Below, piece after piece: positions 15,859 to 24,001 of a stretch of DNA of 64,000 nt. The stretch's first letter is position 1. Every line of letters begins with the position of its first letter. The stretch is from Streptomyces sp. NBC_01445 (lineage in GTDB: Bacteria; Actinomycetota; Actinomycetes; Streptomycetales; Streptomycetaceae), in assembly GCF_035918235.1 (NCBI RefSeq), contig NZ_CP109485.1, positions 4,216,001 to 4,280,000 of the forward strand. The letters are read 5' to 3'. The translations under genes were made by a program, and so were the position numbers. The notes under the pieces were generated by a model that was given only the letters and a program-made list of their open reading frames with translations, was not told the origin of the DNA and did no database searches.

Positions 15859-17439
15859 TCAACTCTTGGGAAAGGCCCAGGGGTTGGGCTTGCAGGTGAT
15901 TCCGTCGAAGGTCAGGAACTTGGTCTGCTGCTGCATGACGGGCGCGAGCGCGCCGTTCTTCGCGCAGGTCACGTGGTTGAACCCGAGCCGGTGCCCGACC
16001 TCGTGGTTGATGAGCATCTGCCGGTACAGATGGATCTTGTTCCCATACGTCGTCGATCCCTGCGCCCACCGATAGGCGTTGATCATGACGCGGTCGGTGG
16101 CGGCGGAATCGCAGGACACATTGTCCTCGGTCGTGTCGAGCCCGGATTTCTCGCACCAGACGCCGGTGGTCCCCGGGCTGGCGAGCGTGATCACGAAGTC
16201 GGGCTTTCCGGAGGAGATCCGCTCGAAGGTCCTGCCGCCGTCATGGGCCCAACTGCGGTCGTCGTTCAGGGTCTTCTGCACGGCCTGCGCGAAAAGCCCG
16301 CCGTCGAGCCCGAGCCCGTTCTCGACGTCGATCCGGTACCGGAACTTCTGCCCCTTGCCCGGCGCCTTGTCGAATCCGGGCACCGCCGTGAACTTCCCGG
16401 AACCCTTGAGCTTGGCGGACAGGGGATACGTCTTGCCCATCTTCTGGTCGTACGTCAGCGGGATGACGGGCCGCGCCTTGCCCCCAGGGGTGGCCCGGTT
16501 GTCCGAACGCGACGCCGACCCCTTCGTCGACCGCTTGTCGGGCCCGCCCGCGGGCTGCGCCTGGGCATCGGCCTTGCCGTCGCGCCCCTGGGCGACATGT
16601 CCGGCGACGACGACGGCGAGCACCGTGGTCACGGCGGCGGCCGCGATGCCGGTGTACGTACGGCCCTTGCGCCGTTTGTCACCCGGCTCCTCGTCCTCGG
16701 CAGACCCGGCGGCGGCCTCGTCGGGTTCGCCGCCCTTCGCGTCCCAGTCGGTGACGTCGGCGTACGGGTCGGAGGGGTGCCGGGGCTGCGGGGGCCGCGG
16801 CGGCTGGGCGAACGCGTCTACGTAGTCCTGCCGCGGCCTGCTGCGCGGCGCCGGCACGACCGGCGCGGCCGCGTACCCGACGCCCATCCGGGTCTCGCCC
16901 CGGGCACCTCCCTCGAACTGCTCAGGATGCCCACCCCGCACGTGCGGAACGCCGTGCGCGGGCGTGCCCTGCGGAAATCCATGGGACGGCGTCACACGGG
17001 GCGACCCTTGAGCCGGAGTCCCCTGCGCCGGGAAACCGTGCGGCGGGGTCGCCTGCGGAAAGCCATGTGCGGGGGTCGCCTCTGAGAATCCACGCGACGT
17101 GGGCCCCTGCGGTGGAGCCGCCTGCTGGAAGCCGCGCGGCGGGGTCGCCTGCGGGAAACCGCGCGGCGGAGTCGCCTGGGGAAAACCGTGCGCGGGCGTC
17201 GCCTCGGAGAACCCGCGCGGCGGCCCGGCGTTCGGCGGTGCGCCGCGGTACGGGGCCGGCCCCGGCTGGGCCTGCCCGCGCGGGGCGCCCTGCTGCGCCT
17301 GGGGTCCCGTCGTGGTGGGGCGTGGGACATCGGGGGCGCCGCGTCGGCGACGGCCGCGGCCTGCCGCGACCGCCTCCGCGTCGTCCAAGGGTGCGGGCGC
17401 CGGTGCCGGTGCCGGCCCCCGGCGGCTATGCCGTCCCAC
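15859..17439 (-). CDS. DUF3152 protein, membrane-anchored metzincin-like
   Basis: A 526-residue protein in three parts: a cytoplasmic N-terminus rich in Arg, Pro and Gly with about ten copies of a degenerate repeat G-F-x-x-A-T-P-x-H/R (residues about 76-165), one membrane segment near residue 255, and an extracytoplasmic DUF3152 domain. The domain contains a full zinc-protease motif H-E-x-x-H-x-x-G-x-x-H at residues 479-489 (H-E-V-G-H-R-L-G-F-N-H). Four Cys in the domain could form disulfides. A metalloprotease role is predicted by the motif but, to my knowledge, no substrate is established. The start overlaps the stop of the upstream alpha/beta hydrolase by 14 bp. From memory, M. tuberculosis Rv3207c has the same domain beside moeZ and a TetR gene. 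Confidence 0.85.
   Translation of the reverse strand: MGRHSRRGPAPAPAPAPLDDAEAVAAGRGRRRRGAPDVPRPTTTGPQAQQGAPRGQAQPGPAPYRGAPPNAGPPRGFSEATPAHGFPQATPPRGFPQATPPRGFQQAAPPQGPTSRGFSEATPAHGFPQATPPHGFPAQGTPAQGSPRVTPSHGFPQGTPAHGVPHVRGGHPEQFEGGARGETRMGVGYAAAPVVPAPRSRPRQDYVDAFAQPPRPPQPRHPSDPYADVTDWDAKGGEPDEAAAGSAEDEEPGDKRRKGRTYTGIAAAAVTTVLAVVVAGHVAQGRDGKADAQAQPAGGPDKRSTKGSASRSDNRATPGGKARPVIPLTYDQKMGKTYPLSAKLKGSGKFTAVPGFDKAPGKGQKFRYRIDVENGLGLDGGLFAQAVQKTLNDDRSWAHDGGRTFERISSGKPDFVITLASPGTTGVWCEKSGLDTTEDNVSCDSAATDRVMINAYRWAQGSTTYGNKIHLYRQMLINHEVGHRLGFNHVTCAKNGALAPVMQQQTKFLTFDGITCKPNPWAFPKS
16944..17214. repeat. In-frame degenerate repeats in DUF3152 gene
   Basis: About ten imperfect 21-27-nt units encoding G-F-[SPQ]-[EQ]-A-T-P-[AP]-[HR]. 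One longer block (G-F-S-E-A-T-P-A-H followed by G-F-P-Q-A-T-P-P) occurs twice, a sign of local duplication. Confidence 0.7.
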
Positions 17440-18445
17440 TCGCCGCCTCAGCTCCCCGCCCGCTCATCCTGTCGCCTTCGGTCAGTTCCCCCGCATCCGC
17501 GAGGAGTTCACGCATCGCCGTGGCGACCGTCTCCGGATACTCCATCATCGCCACGTGCCCCGCGTCCGGCAGAGTCAGGAGCCGCGAGGAACGGAACGTC
17601 CGCGCGGCCCGCCCCGCCATCCGGTAGGACACGAGCTGGTCGCGTCCACCGTAGACGAGGAGCGTGGGCGCGAGGACACGTTCGGCCTGACGCCAGAGCC
17701 CATGCTGCCCGCCCAAGGTGTACGCGTTCACAACGCCACGCGCCGAACGGGCCATCGCGTCCCAGAAATAAGGCAGTTGAAGCCGTCGCTCCATCTCCTC
17801 GACGGCGGCCCGGTACCCCTCGGGATTGACCCGGCCGGGATCCCCGTAACAGAGCGCTGTGACGCCGCTCACCCGCTGTTCGGCGGTCCAGTCCCTGGTG
17901 AGACGGGTGAAGAGCGAGGCCACGCCCGGTACGGCGAGCAGTGCGGTCGGTACCGCCGTGCGCTGCACGCGGATCTCGGGCAGTGCGGGCGAAACGAGCG
18001 TGAGGGTGCGCACCAGGTCGGGCCGTACGGCCGCGACCCGGGTCGTGATCGCCCCGCCGAGGGAGTTGCCGACGAGGTGGACGGGTCCGCGGCCCGCCGC
18101 GTCGAGGTGGCGGATGACGGCGCGGGCGTGCCCGGTCACCGAGTAGTCGCCGTCGTCCGGCGGCGGTGAGTCTCCGAAGCCGGGCAGGTCGAGCGCCTCG
18201 CCGTCGACGAGGTCCTCCAGGAGCGGCATGAGGGCCGACCAGTTCTGGGAGGAGCCGCCGAGGCCGTGCACGTACAGCGCGGGCGGCAGCCCTGCGCGGG
18301 TGCCGGGGCGGGAGCGGATGGTGAGCGTGAGCCCCGGAAGGCCGACCGAGCCGAGCCGCTCGCCCTCCGCGACCCTGACGGTGGCCGGCTTGGGCCCCAC
18401 GGCCGCGACAGCGGCGGGCACGCGCGGCGACTCGGTCGAAGACAT
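17426..18445 (-). CDS. Alpha/beta hydrolase
   Basis: A 339-residue cytoplasmic alpha/beta-hydrolase-fold enzyme. Landmarks are the oxyanion H-G-L-G-G-S-S-Q-N-W near residue 62, the nucleophile elbow G-N-S-L-G-G (Ser about 147), a late acid in Y-G-G-R-D-Q-L and the catalytic His in D-A-G-H-V-A-M. The substrate cannot be deduced; esterase, lactonase or C-C hydrolase are all possible. It is the first gene of a two-gene unit with the DUF3152 gene, overlapping it by 14 bp, and diverges from a small acidic protein gene across 148 bp. Confidence 0.88.
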   Translation of the reverse strand: MSSTESPRVPAAVAAVGPKPATVRVAEGERLGSVGLPGLTLTIRSRPGTRAGLPPALYVHGLGGSSQNWSALMPLLEDLVDGEALDLPGFGDSPPPDDGDYSVTGHARAVIRHLDAAGRGPVHLVGNSLGGAITTRVAAVRPDLVRTLTLVSPALPEIRVQRTAVPTALLAVPGVASLFTRLTRDWTAEQRVSGVTALCYGDPGRVNPEGYRAAVEEMERRLQLPYFWDAMARSARGVVNAYTLGGQHGLWRQAERVLAPTLLVYGGRDQLVSYRMAGRAARTFRSSRLLTLPDAGHVAMMEYPETVATAMRELLADAGELTEGDRMSGRGAEAASGTA

Positions 18446-18593
18446 GCGGGATATGTTACGAGACGATCACGCACTGGATCGTGTGTTCGCCGTCACAGAT
18501 CGCATCGCGCCCCGTTCTGGTGTCTCCTACGCTCGGATCTGGGCACCCGCCCACATGAGGACGCACAAGGACACATGAGGGAAGGGAGCCGCC

Positions 18594-18812
18594 ATGACGG
18601 TCGACCCATCCGATCCCGACACATTCGAGGCTCAGGAGGATGACGCGGAGTTCGGCGTCGAGGCCCCCGAGGCGGACGCGGCCGAGCAGCTCACGGAGCT
18701 CGCTCCGCACCGGGACGACCCTCCGGCGGACGCGGACCCGGACGCCGCGAACGAGGCGGACCGTGCCGAACAGGCCCGCGTGGTGGAGCTGGACGAGGAC
18801 GACTATCGGTGA
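18594..18812 (+). CDS. Small acidic protein, conserved hypothetical
   Basis: A 72-residue, strongly acidic protein (many Asp/Glu, few basic residues) with no Cys, no membrane segment and no recognisable motif, probably intrinsically disordered. It ends in V-V-E-L-D-E-D-D-Y. The ATG at 18594 is preceded by GGGAGCCGCC. It is not related to the neighbouring hydrolase or TetR by any visible signal. I have no function to propose. Confidence 0.75.
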   Translation: MTVDPSDPDTFEAQEDDAEFGVEAPEADAAEQLTELAPHRDDPPADADPDAANEADRAEQARVVELDEDDYR

Positions 18813-18956
18813 CCTGCCCGTATTTGCCCGCATGCAGACGGTTTTCATAGCTGTCCGGTCCGTGAAATTGTGCGTTCGCACCGCGCACACCACGGTTACC
18901 GAAAAGTACGATGGCGAAGCGGCGCACACCGCACACGGACAATCTTGGGAGGCGGC

Positions 18957-19598
18957 GTGACAGCCATCGAGCAGACAGAGGCAGCGCGCCCTCGGGGCAC
19001 GCGCCTGCCGCGCCGTGCCCGACGCAACCAGCTCCTGGGCGCGGCCCAGGAGGTATTCGTCGCACAGGGCTACCACGCCGCGGCCATGGACGACATCGCG
19101 GAGCGCGCGGGCGTCAGCAAGCCGGTGCTCTACCAGCACTTCCCCGGCAAGCTCGACCTCTACCTGGCCCTGCTCGACCAGCACTGCGAGGCGCTCCTGC
19201 TGGCCGTGCGCACGGCACTGGCCTCCACGTCCGACAACAAGCAGCGGGTCGCGGCCACGATGGACGCGTACTTCGCCTACGTGGAGGACGAGGGCGGCGC
19301 GTTCCGCCTGGTCTTCGAGTCGGACCTGACGAACGAGCCCGCGGTGCGCGAGCGCGTGGACCGCGTCAGCCTGCAGTGCGCGGAGGCGATCTGCGACGTC
19401 ATCGCCGAGGACACCGGCCTGTCCAAGGACGAGTCGATGCTGCTCGCCGTCGGCCTGGGCGGCGTATCGCAGGTCGTGGCGCGCTACTGGCTCTCCAGCA
19501 AGTCGACGATGCCGCGCGACAAGGCCGTGCAGCTCCTGACGTCCCTGGCCTGGCGGGGCATCGCCGGCTTCCCGCTGCACGGCACCGACCACCACTGA
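18957..19598 (+). CDS. TetR/AcrR family transcriptional regulator
   Basis: A 213-residue one-component regulator. The N-terminal helix-turn-helix is typical: R-R-N-Q-L-L-G-A-A-Q-E-V-F, then A-M-D-D-I-A-E-R-A-G-V-S-K-P-V-L-Y-Q-H-F-P-G-K. The C-terminal helical domain would bind an unknown ligand. The GTG at 18957 follows GGGAGG with suitable spacing; the longer frame upstream has no homology. It sits directly before DUF3107 and near the DEAD-box helicase. From memory this is the same order as Rv3208, Rv3208A and rhlE in M. tuberculosis. Its target is unknown; autoregulation is likely for this family. Confidence 0.92.
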   Translation: MTAIEQTEAARPRGTRLPRRARRNQLLGAAQEVFVAQGYHAAAMDDIAERAGVSKPVLYQHFPGKLDLYLALLDQHCEALLLAVRTALASTSDNKQRVAATMDAYFAYVEDEGGAFRLVFESDLTNEPAVRERVDRVSLQCAEAICDVIAEDTGLSKDESMLLAVGLGGVSQVVARYWLSSKSTMPRDKAVQLLTSLAWRGIAGFPLHGTDHH

Positions 19599-19748
19599 CG
19601 AGGCGCGGCGGACGGCGCACGGCGTCGACGGTCTTGTTCGCTCCTGGCGTGCAGCGTGGACGTCGGGTACGTCCCCTCACCGGGCTAATGTGTGGTGGGT
19701 ACGGCGCGGTCGTCCGCGCACATCACGGATCGTCGGAGGGACAAGGCC

Positions 19749-19976
19749 GTGGAGGTCAAGATCGGCGTGCAGCACACGCCCCGCGAGATCGTTCTGGAGA
19801 GCGGCCAGACCGCCGAGGAAGTCGAGAGCGCGGTGTCCGAGGCACTGTCCGGCAAGGCGCAGCTGCTGACTCTGGTGGACGAGCACGGCCGCAAGGTCCT
19901 GGTGCCGGCCGAGCGCCTGGCGTACGTGGAGATCGGTGAGCCGGCGGTGCGCAAGGTGGGCTTCGGCCCGGTGTAA
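19749..19976 (+). CDS. DUF3107 family protein (TB9.4-like)
   Basis: A 75-residue conserved actinobacterial protein. It begins V-E-V-K-I-G-V-Q-H and has the family blocks E-I-V-L-E-S-G-Q and L-V-D-E-H-G-R-K-V-L-V-P. It is probably a small alpha/beta cytoplasmic protein of unknown function. The GTG at 19749 is preferred because GGAGGG (19735-19740) is 8 nt upstream. A strong terminator follows 29 bp after the stop. Confidence 0.9.
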   Translation: MEVKIGVQHTPREIVLESGQTAEEVESAVSEALSGKAQLLTLVDEHGRKVLVPAERLAYVEIGEPAVRKVGFGPV

Positions 19977-20005
19977 CCACACGTACGGCGGCACGAAAGA
20001 CATAC

Positions 20006-20043
20006 GGGAAAGGCCCGGTGGCAACAGCCACCGGGCCTTTCCC
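20006..20043 (+). terminator. Intrinsic terminator after DUF3107 gene
   Basis: A perfect 16-bp stem (G-G-G-A-A-A-G-G-C-C-C-G-G-T-G-G and complement) with a CAACAG loop, 29 bp past the stop codon. Confidence 0.88.
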
Positions 20044-20179
20044 GTGCCTGTCCGCGACGCGCCGGCCTTCACAACGCGAGCACAGCGGACCCATACGGGG
20101 AGGATTGCATTCCGCGGCCTGGGGGTACACCGGTCAAGACCGATTTGCACCACGGCCAATGCGGGAGGGACCCCACACA

Positions 20180-20446
20180 ATGCTTCTGGAAGCGCTCGGC
20201 TCCGCCCTGCTCGGCTTCGGCCTCGGCTGGGCCGCGACTGTCCGCCTGCCCCGCCGGCTCCCGCCCAGGGCGCTCGTACTGCCGACGGGAATCGCGGGTG
20301 CGCTCTTCGGGGCATTTCTGACCCACACGGCGCTCGGCTCCGGTCACGCCCTTGCCACCCTCGTCGGAGCGGTCGTCGTGGGCGTGGCGCTCCTGTCGCT
20401 GCTGCTCCGCCCCTCTGCCCCAGTCCGCCGGTCGGCGCCGGCCTAG
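20180..20446 (+). CDS. Small integral membrane protein, hypothetical
   Basis: An 88-residue protein with about three hydrophobic segments and basic residues in the loops and at the C-terminus (R-R-S-A-P-A). The ATG at 20180 has GGGAGG 11 nt upstream; the longer frame beginning inside the preceding terminator is not credible. No family recognised. It converges with the ferritin-like gene (28 bp apart). Confidence 0.75.
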   Translation: MLLEALGSALLGFGLGWAATVRLPRRLPPRALVLPTGIAGALFGAFLTHTALGSGHALATLVGAVVVGVALLSLLLRPSAPVRRSAPA

Positions 20447-20474
20447 GCCGTGACCGACCGGCGGTGAGGCGGCC

Positions 20475-21209
20475 TCAGGCCGCGAGCCCCAGCGCGGCCA
20501 TCCGCTTGGTGTGCGCCTCGGTGATCCGCGAGAACATCCGGCCGACCTCCGCGAGGTCGAAACCGTCGGCCACGCCGCCGACGAGCATCGTCGACAGGGC
20601 GTCCCGGTCGGCGACGACCCGCTGCGACTGCGAGAGCGCCTCACCCATCAGGCGTCGCGCCCACAGCGCGAGCCGCCCGCCCACGCGCGGCTCGGCCTCG
20701 ATCGCGGCCCGCACCTTCTCCACGGCGAAGCTGGCGTGCCCCGTGTCGTCGAGGACGGCGAGGACGAGGGAGCGGGTGTCCGAGTCGAGGCGCGCGGCGA
20801 CCTCGCGGTAGAAGTCACTGGCGATCGAGTCGCCGACGTACGCCTTGACCAGGCCTTCCAGCCAGTCCGACGGCGCGGTCTGCTTGTGGAAGCCGTCGAG
20901 CGCGGCGACGAAGGGCTCCATCGCCTCGGTCGGCGCGACGCCGATCGCCGAGAGCCGGTCGTGCAGCTGCTCGAAGTGGTGGAATTCTGCGGACGCCATT
21001 TTCGCGAGTTCGGCCTTGTCGCCGAGCGTCGGCGCCAGCTTCGCGTCCTCGGCGAGCCGCTCGAAGGCGGCCAGCTCTCCGTACGCGAGTGCGCCGAGCA
21101 GATCCACGACCGCTGCGCGGTAATGGGGGTCGACGGATGCCTTCGCCCAGTCCTGGGCGGCGATTCCGGTGGGTTCGTCGGCTGCGGCGGCGGTGTCGGG
21201 CGTCTCCAT
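20475..21209 (-). CDS. Ferritin-like-fold protein (MiaE-2 type)
   Basis: A 244-residue helical protein of the ferritin-like superfamily. Candidate di-metal ligands are visible in successive helices: E in Y-G-E-L-A-A-F-E, then E-F-H-H-F-E-Q-L-H, and later residues around D-D-T-G-H-A-S-F. Members are annotated as similar to the tRNA hydroxylase MiaE, but that activity is unproven for actinobacterial forms. The ATG at 21209 is chosen as the first start within the conserved frame. It is divergent from the DEAD-box helicase gene, a pairing I also recall in M. tuberculosis (Rv3210c-rhlE). Confidence 0.85.
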   Translation of the reverse strand: METPDTAAAADEPTGIAAQDWAKASVDPHYRAAVVDLLGALAYGELAAFERLAEDAKLAPTLGDKAELAKMASAEFHHFEQLHDRLSAIGVAPTEAMEPFVAALDGFHKQTAPSDWLEGLVKAYVGDSIASDFYREVAARLDSDTRSLVLAVLDDTGHASFAVEKVRAAIEAEPRVGGRLALWARRLMGEALSQSQRVVADRDALSTMLVGGVADGFDLAEVGRMFSRITEAHTKRMAALGLAA

Positions 21210-21622
21210 GAAGCGCACAATAGCCCGCCGGCCGCCGCACGGAAGTCCCTGGTCAATGACTGTGACGACGACTACGTGACCAATTCGGCCATCGCACATG
21301 CGCGATTCCGGGGTATGGTGGTAAAGAGCCCGCCGGGTACGAGCAACACTTTTACGTGTCTGTTTGTACGCATTTTCGACGGGCTTCATGAATGAGGATG
21401 CCCGGTCGGTGGCCCGATCGGCTCCGACCCGACAGCCCTCCGGGCGGTACGTCACACGACGTACGGCATGAGGAGGGGCCCTCAGCGGCACGAGCGCTCG
21501 AGCGTCGGCAGTGGTCCCGCGTCACCCGGCCCGCCCGCCTCTCGCTGGCGACCGGCGATCAATCGGCACGGTCACGACCCCCGCGTTCGCCTCGCACCGC
21601 GTCTCACAGAAGAGGCAACACC
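21210..21622. promoter_or_regulatory. 413-bp divergent region with long helicase 5' leader
   Basis: Contains no credible gene. The part near 21240-21390 is AT-richer than its surroundings and holds candidate -10 sequences (for example TATGGT near 21316). The part 21398-21622 is in frame with the helicase but its third-position GC is only about two thirds, unlike the gene body, so it looks like untranslated leader. Short self-complementary pieces (AGCCCG...CGGGCT around 21330-21390; ACAC...GTGT) suggest structure. Confidence 0.5.
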
Positions 21623-23863
21623 CTGACTACGCAGCAGCTTTCCACGTTCCGAGAGCTCGGGATCCTTCCCGAGACCGCCGAAGCCCTCGAGGCCGTCGGC
21701 ATCATCAACCCCTTCCCCATCCAGGAGATGACGCTCCCCGTAGCGCTCTCCGGCACCGACGTCATCGGCCAGGCCAAGACCGGCACCGGCAAGACGCTCG
21801 GCTTCGGGCTTCCGCTCCTCGAGCGCGTCACCGTGCCCGCGGATGTCGAGGCGGGCCGGGCGCAGCCCGAGCAGCTGACCGACGCCCCGCAGGCGCTCGT
21901 CGTCGTCCCCACCCGTGAGCTGTGCCAGCAGGTCACGAACGACCTGCTGACCGCGGGCAAGGTGCGCAATGTGCGCGTCCTCGCCATATACGGCGGCCGT
22001 GCCTACGAGCCGCAGGTCGAGGCCCTCAAGAAGGGCATCGACGTCGTCGTCGGCACCCCGGGCCGTCTCCTCGACCTCGCGGGCCAGAAGAAGCTCAACC
22101 TGAAGCACATCAAGTCCCTCGTCCTCGACGAGGCCGACGAGATGCTCGACCTGGGCTTCCTGCCCGACGTCGAGAAGATCATCAACATGCTTCCGGCGAA
22201 GCGCCAGACGATGCTGTTCTCCGCGACGATGCCCGGCGCCGTCATCGGCCTGGCCCGTCGCTACATGTCGCAGCCGACGCACATCCGCGCCACGTCGCCC
22301 GACGGCGAGGGCGCGACGGTCGCGAACACCTCGCAGCACGTCTACCGCGCGCACAACATGGACAAGCCGGAGATGGTCGCGCGCATCCTGCAGGCCGACG
22401 GCCGCGGGCTCGCGATGATCTTCTGCCGTACGAAGCGGACCGCCGCGGACATCGCCGACCAGCTGCAGAAGCGCGGCTTCGCGTCCGGCGCCGTCCACGG
22501 TGACCTCGGCCAGGGCGCGCGTGAGCAGGCCCTGCGGGCGTTCCGCAACGGCAAGGTGGACGTGCTCGTCTGCACCGACGTCGCCGCTCGCGGCATCGAC
22601 GTCGAGGGTGTGACGCACGTCATCAACTACCAGTCCCCCGAGGACGAGAAGACGTACCTGCACCGCATCGGCCGTACGGGCCGCGCGGGCGCCAAGGGCA
22701 TCGCGATCACGCTGGTCGACTGGGACGACATCCCGCGCTGGCAGCTGATCAACAAGGCGCTGGACCTGAAGTTCCCCGACCCGGTCGAGACGTACTCGTC
22801 GTCTCCGCACCTGTACGAGGAGCTGAACATCCCGGCCGGCACGAAGGGCGTGCTGCCGCGCGCCGAGCGCACCCGGGCCGGCCTTGCCGCCGAAGAGGTC
22901 GAGGACCTCGGCGAGACCGGTGGCCGTGGCGGGCGCGGTGGCCGTGGTGGCCGCACGGCCGCTCCGGCTCCCGTCGAGGAGCGCGAGCGCGAGCCGCGTC
23001 CGGCGCGTACGACGCCGCGTCGACGTCGCCGTATCCGTAACGGCGAGCCGGTGGCCGCCCCGACGGCGAACGAGCCGAGGACGGCTCCGGCCGAGGCGGT
23101 CGCGGCCTCCGAGGCCGGTGACGCCACGGTGGTGGAGCCGCGTACGCCGCGTCGTCGCCGTCGCACCCGTTCGGGCGCCGCGCCGGAGGCCGTCGTCGAG
23201 ACCGCCGCCGTCGTGACGGCCGAGGCTGTCGCCGACACGGTCGAGGCGCCCGAGGCCGTGGAGACCAAGCCGAAGCGCACCCGTAAGGCCGCCGTCCCCA
23301 AGGCGACCGCCTCCGAGGAGGCCGCCGAGACCGTCGAGGCGACGGTCCCGAGGCCGCGCCGCCGCACCCGCAAGGCCGCGGAGGCCGTCGTCGACACGGT
23401 CGAGGCCGTCGAGTCGGTCGAGGCTCCTGCGGAGACCAAGCCCAAGCGCACCCGCAAGGCGGCGCCCAAGGCCGAGGCCGTGGCGGACACCGTCGAGGCG
23501 ACGGAGGTCGCCGAGGCCAAGCCGAAGCGCACCCGCAAGGCCGCCGCCCCGAAGGCCACCGCCGACGCGGTCGTCGCCGAGGAGGCCGAGACCAAGCCGC
23601 GCCGCCGCACCCGCAAGACCGCGGAGGCTGTCGCCGACACGGTCGAGTCGGTCGAGGCTCCTGCGGAGACCAAGCCGAAGCGCACCCGCAAGGCCGCTGC
23701 CCCCAAGGCGACCGCCGACGCGGCTGCCGAGGTCACGGAGACGAAGCCGAAGCGCACGCGCAAGGCCGCGGCCCCCAAGGCCACCGCCGAAGCGTCCGCC
23801 GAGGAGGCGCCCGCCAAGCCCCGCCGCCGCACCCGCAAGGCCGCGGAGCCGACGGAGAGCTGA
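21623..23863 (+). CDS. DEAD-box ATP-dependent RNA helicase with long basic repeat tail
   Basis: A 746-residue RNA helicase of the RhlE/CshA type. Motifs occur in order: Q-motif (F-x-x-L-G-I ... P-F-P-I-Q), motif I A-K-T-G-T-G-K-T near residue 55, II D-E-A-D near 170, III S-A-T, and VI H-R-I-G-R-T-G-R-A-G. From about residue 430 the protein is a disordered tail with G-G-R-G-G-R segments and repeated K-P-K-R-T-R-K-A-A units, suited to RNA binding. The start is placed at CTG 21623: AGAAGAGG lies 7 nt upstream and codon bias becomes normal only after this point. The only ATG candidates (21392, 21398) would add about 75 residues with atypical codon use. No in-frame GTG or TTG lies between. A terminator follows. 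Confidence 0.9.
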   Translation: MTTQQLSTFRELGILPETAEALEAVGIINPFPIQEMTLPVALSGTDVIGQAKTGTGKTLGFGLPLLERVTVPADVEAGRAQPEQLTDAPQALVVVPTRELCQQVTNDLLTAGKVRNVRVLAIYGGRAYEPQVEALKKGIDVVVGTPGRLLDLAGQKKLNLKHIKSLVLDEADEMLDLGFLPDVEKIINMLPAKRQTMLFSATMPGAVIGLARRYMSQPTHIRATSPDGEGATVANTSQHVYRAHNMDKPEMVARILQADGRGLAMIFCRTKRTAADIADQLQKRGFASGAVHGDLGQGAREQALRAFRNGKVDVLVCTDVAARGIDVEGVTHVINYQSPEDEKTYLHRIGRTGRAGAKGIAITLVDWDDIPRWQLINKALDLKFPDPVETYSSSPHLYEELNIPAGTKGVLPRAERTRAGLAAEEVEDLGETGGRGGRGGRGGRTAAPAPVEEREREPRPARTTPRRRRRIRNGEPVAAPTANEPRTAPAEAVAASEAGDATVVEPRTPRRRRRTRSGAAPEAVVETAAVVTAEAVADTVEAPEAVETKPKRTRKAAVPKATASEEAAETVEATVPRPRRRTRKAAEAVVDTVEAVESVEAPAETKPKRTRKAAPKAEAVADTVEATEVAEAKPKRTRKAAAPKATADAVVAEEAETKPRRRTRKTAEAVADTVESVEAPAETKPKRTRKAAAPKATADAAAEVTETKPKRTRKAAAPKATAEASAEEAPAKPRRRTRKAAEPTES
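23250..23855. repeat. In-frame K-P-K-R-T-R-K-A-A coding repeats
   Basis: About eight imperfect units encoding K-P-K/R-R-x-T-R-K-A-A separated by acidic Ala/Val/Glu-rich spacers such as V-A-D-T-V-E-A. Several units share long identical DNA stretches, as expected for recent repeat turnover. Confidence 0.8.
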
Positions 23864-23881
23864 GCAGGACCACGTAGCAAG

Positions 23882-23922
23882 CCAATGGCCCGGCACCCGC
23901 GAAAGCGGGGCCGGGCCATTGG
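23882..23922 (+). terminator. Intrinsic terminator after helicase gene
   Basis: A stem of 18 bp with one bulged A, closed by a GAAA tetraloop, starting 18 bp after the stop codon. Confidence 0.88.
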
Positions 23923-24001
23923 CGTTCACGGTCACGGAGGTCGCGGAGAGCCCTGCCCGTCCCCGAATGACCCGCGGCGGCGCTGCGGTTAGCCTCGTCG
24001 C

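Noticed and set aside
16944..17214. Possible CRISPR-like spaced repeats
   Set aside because: The repeats are in frame, degenerate at third positions and encode a peptide motif; there are no unique spacers or cas genes.
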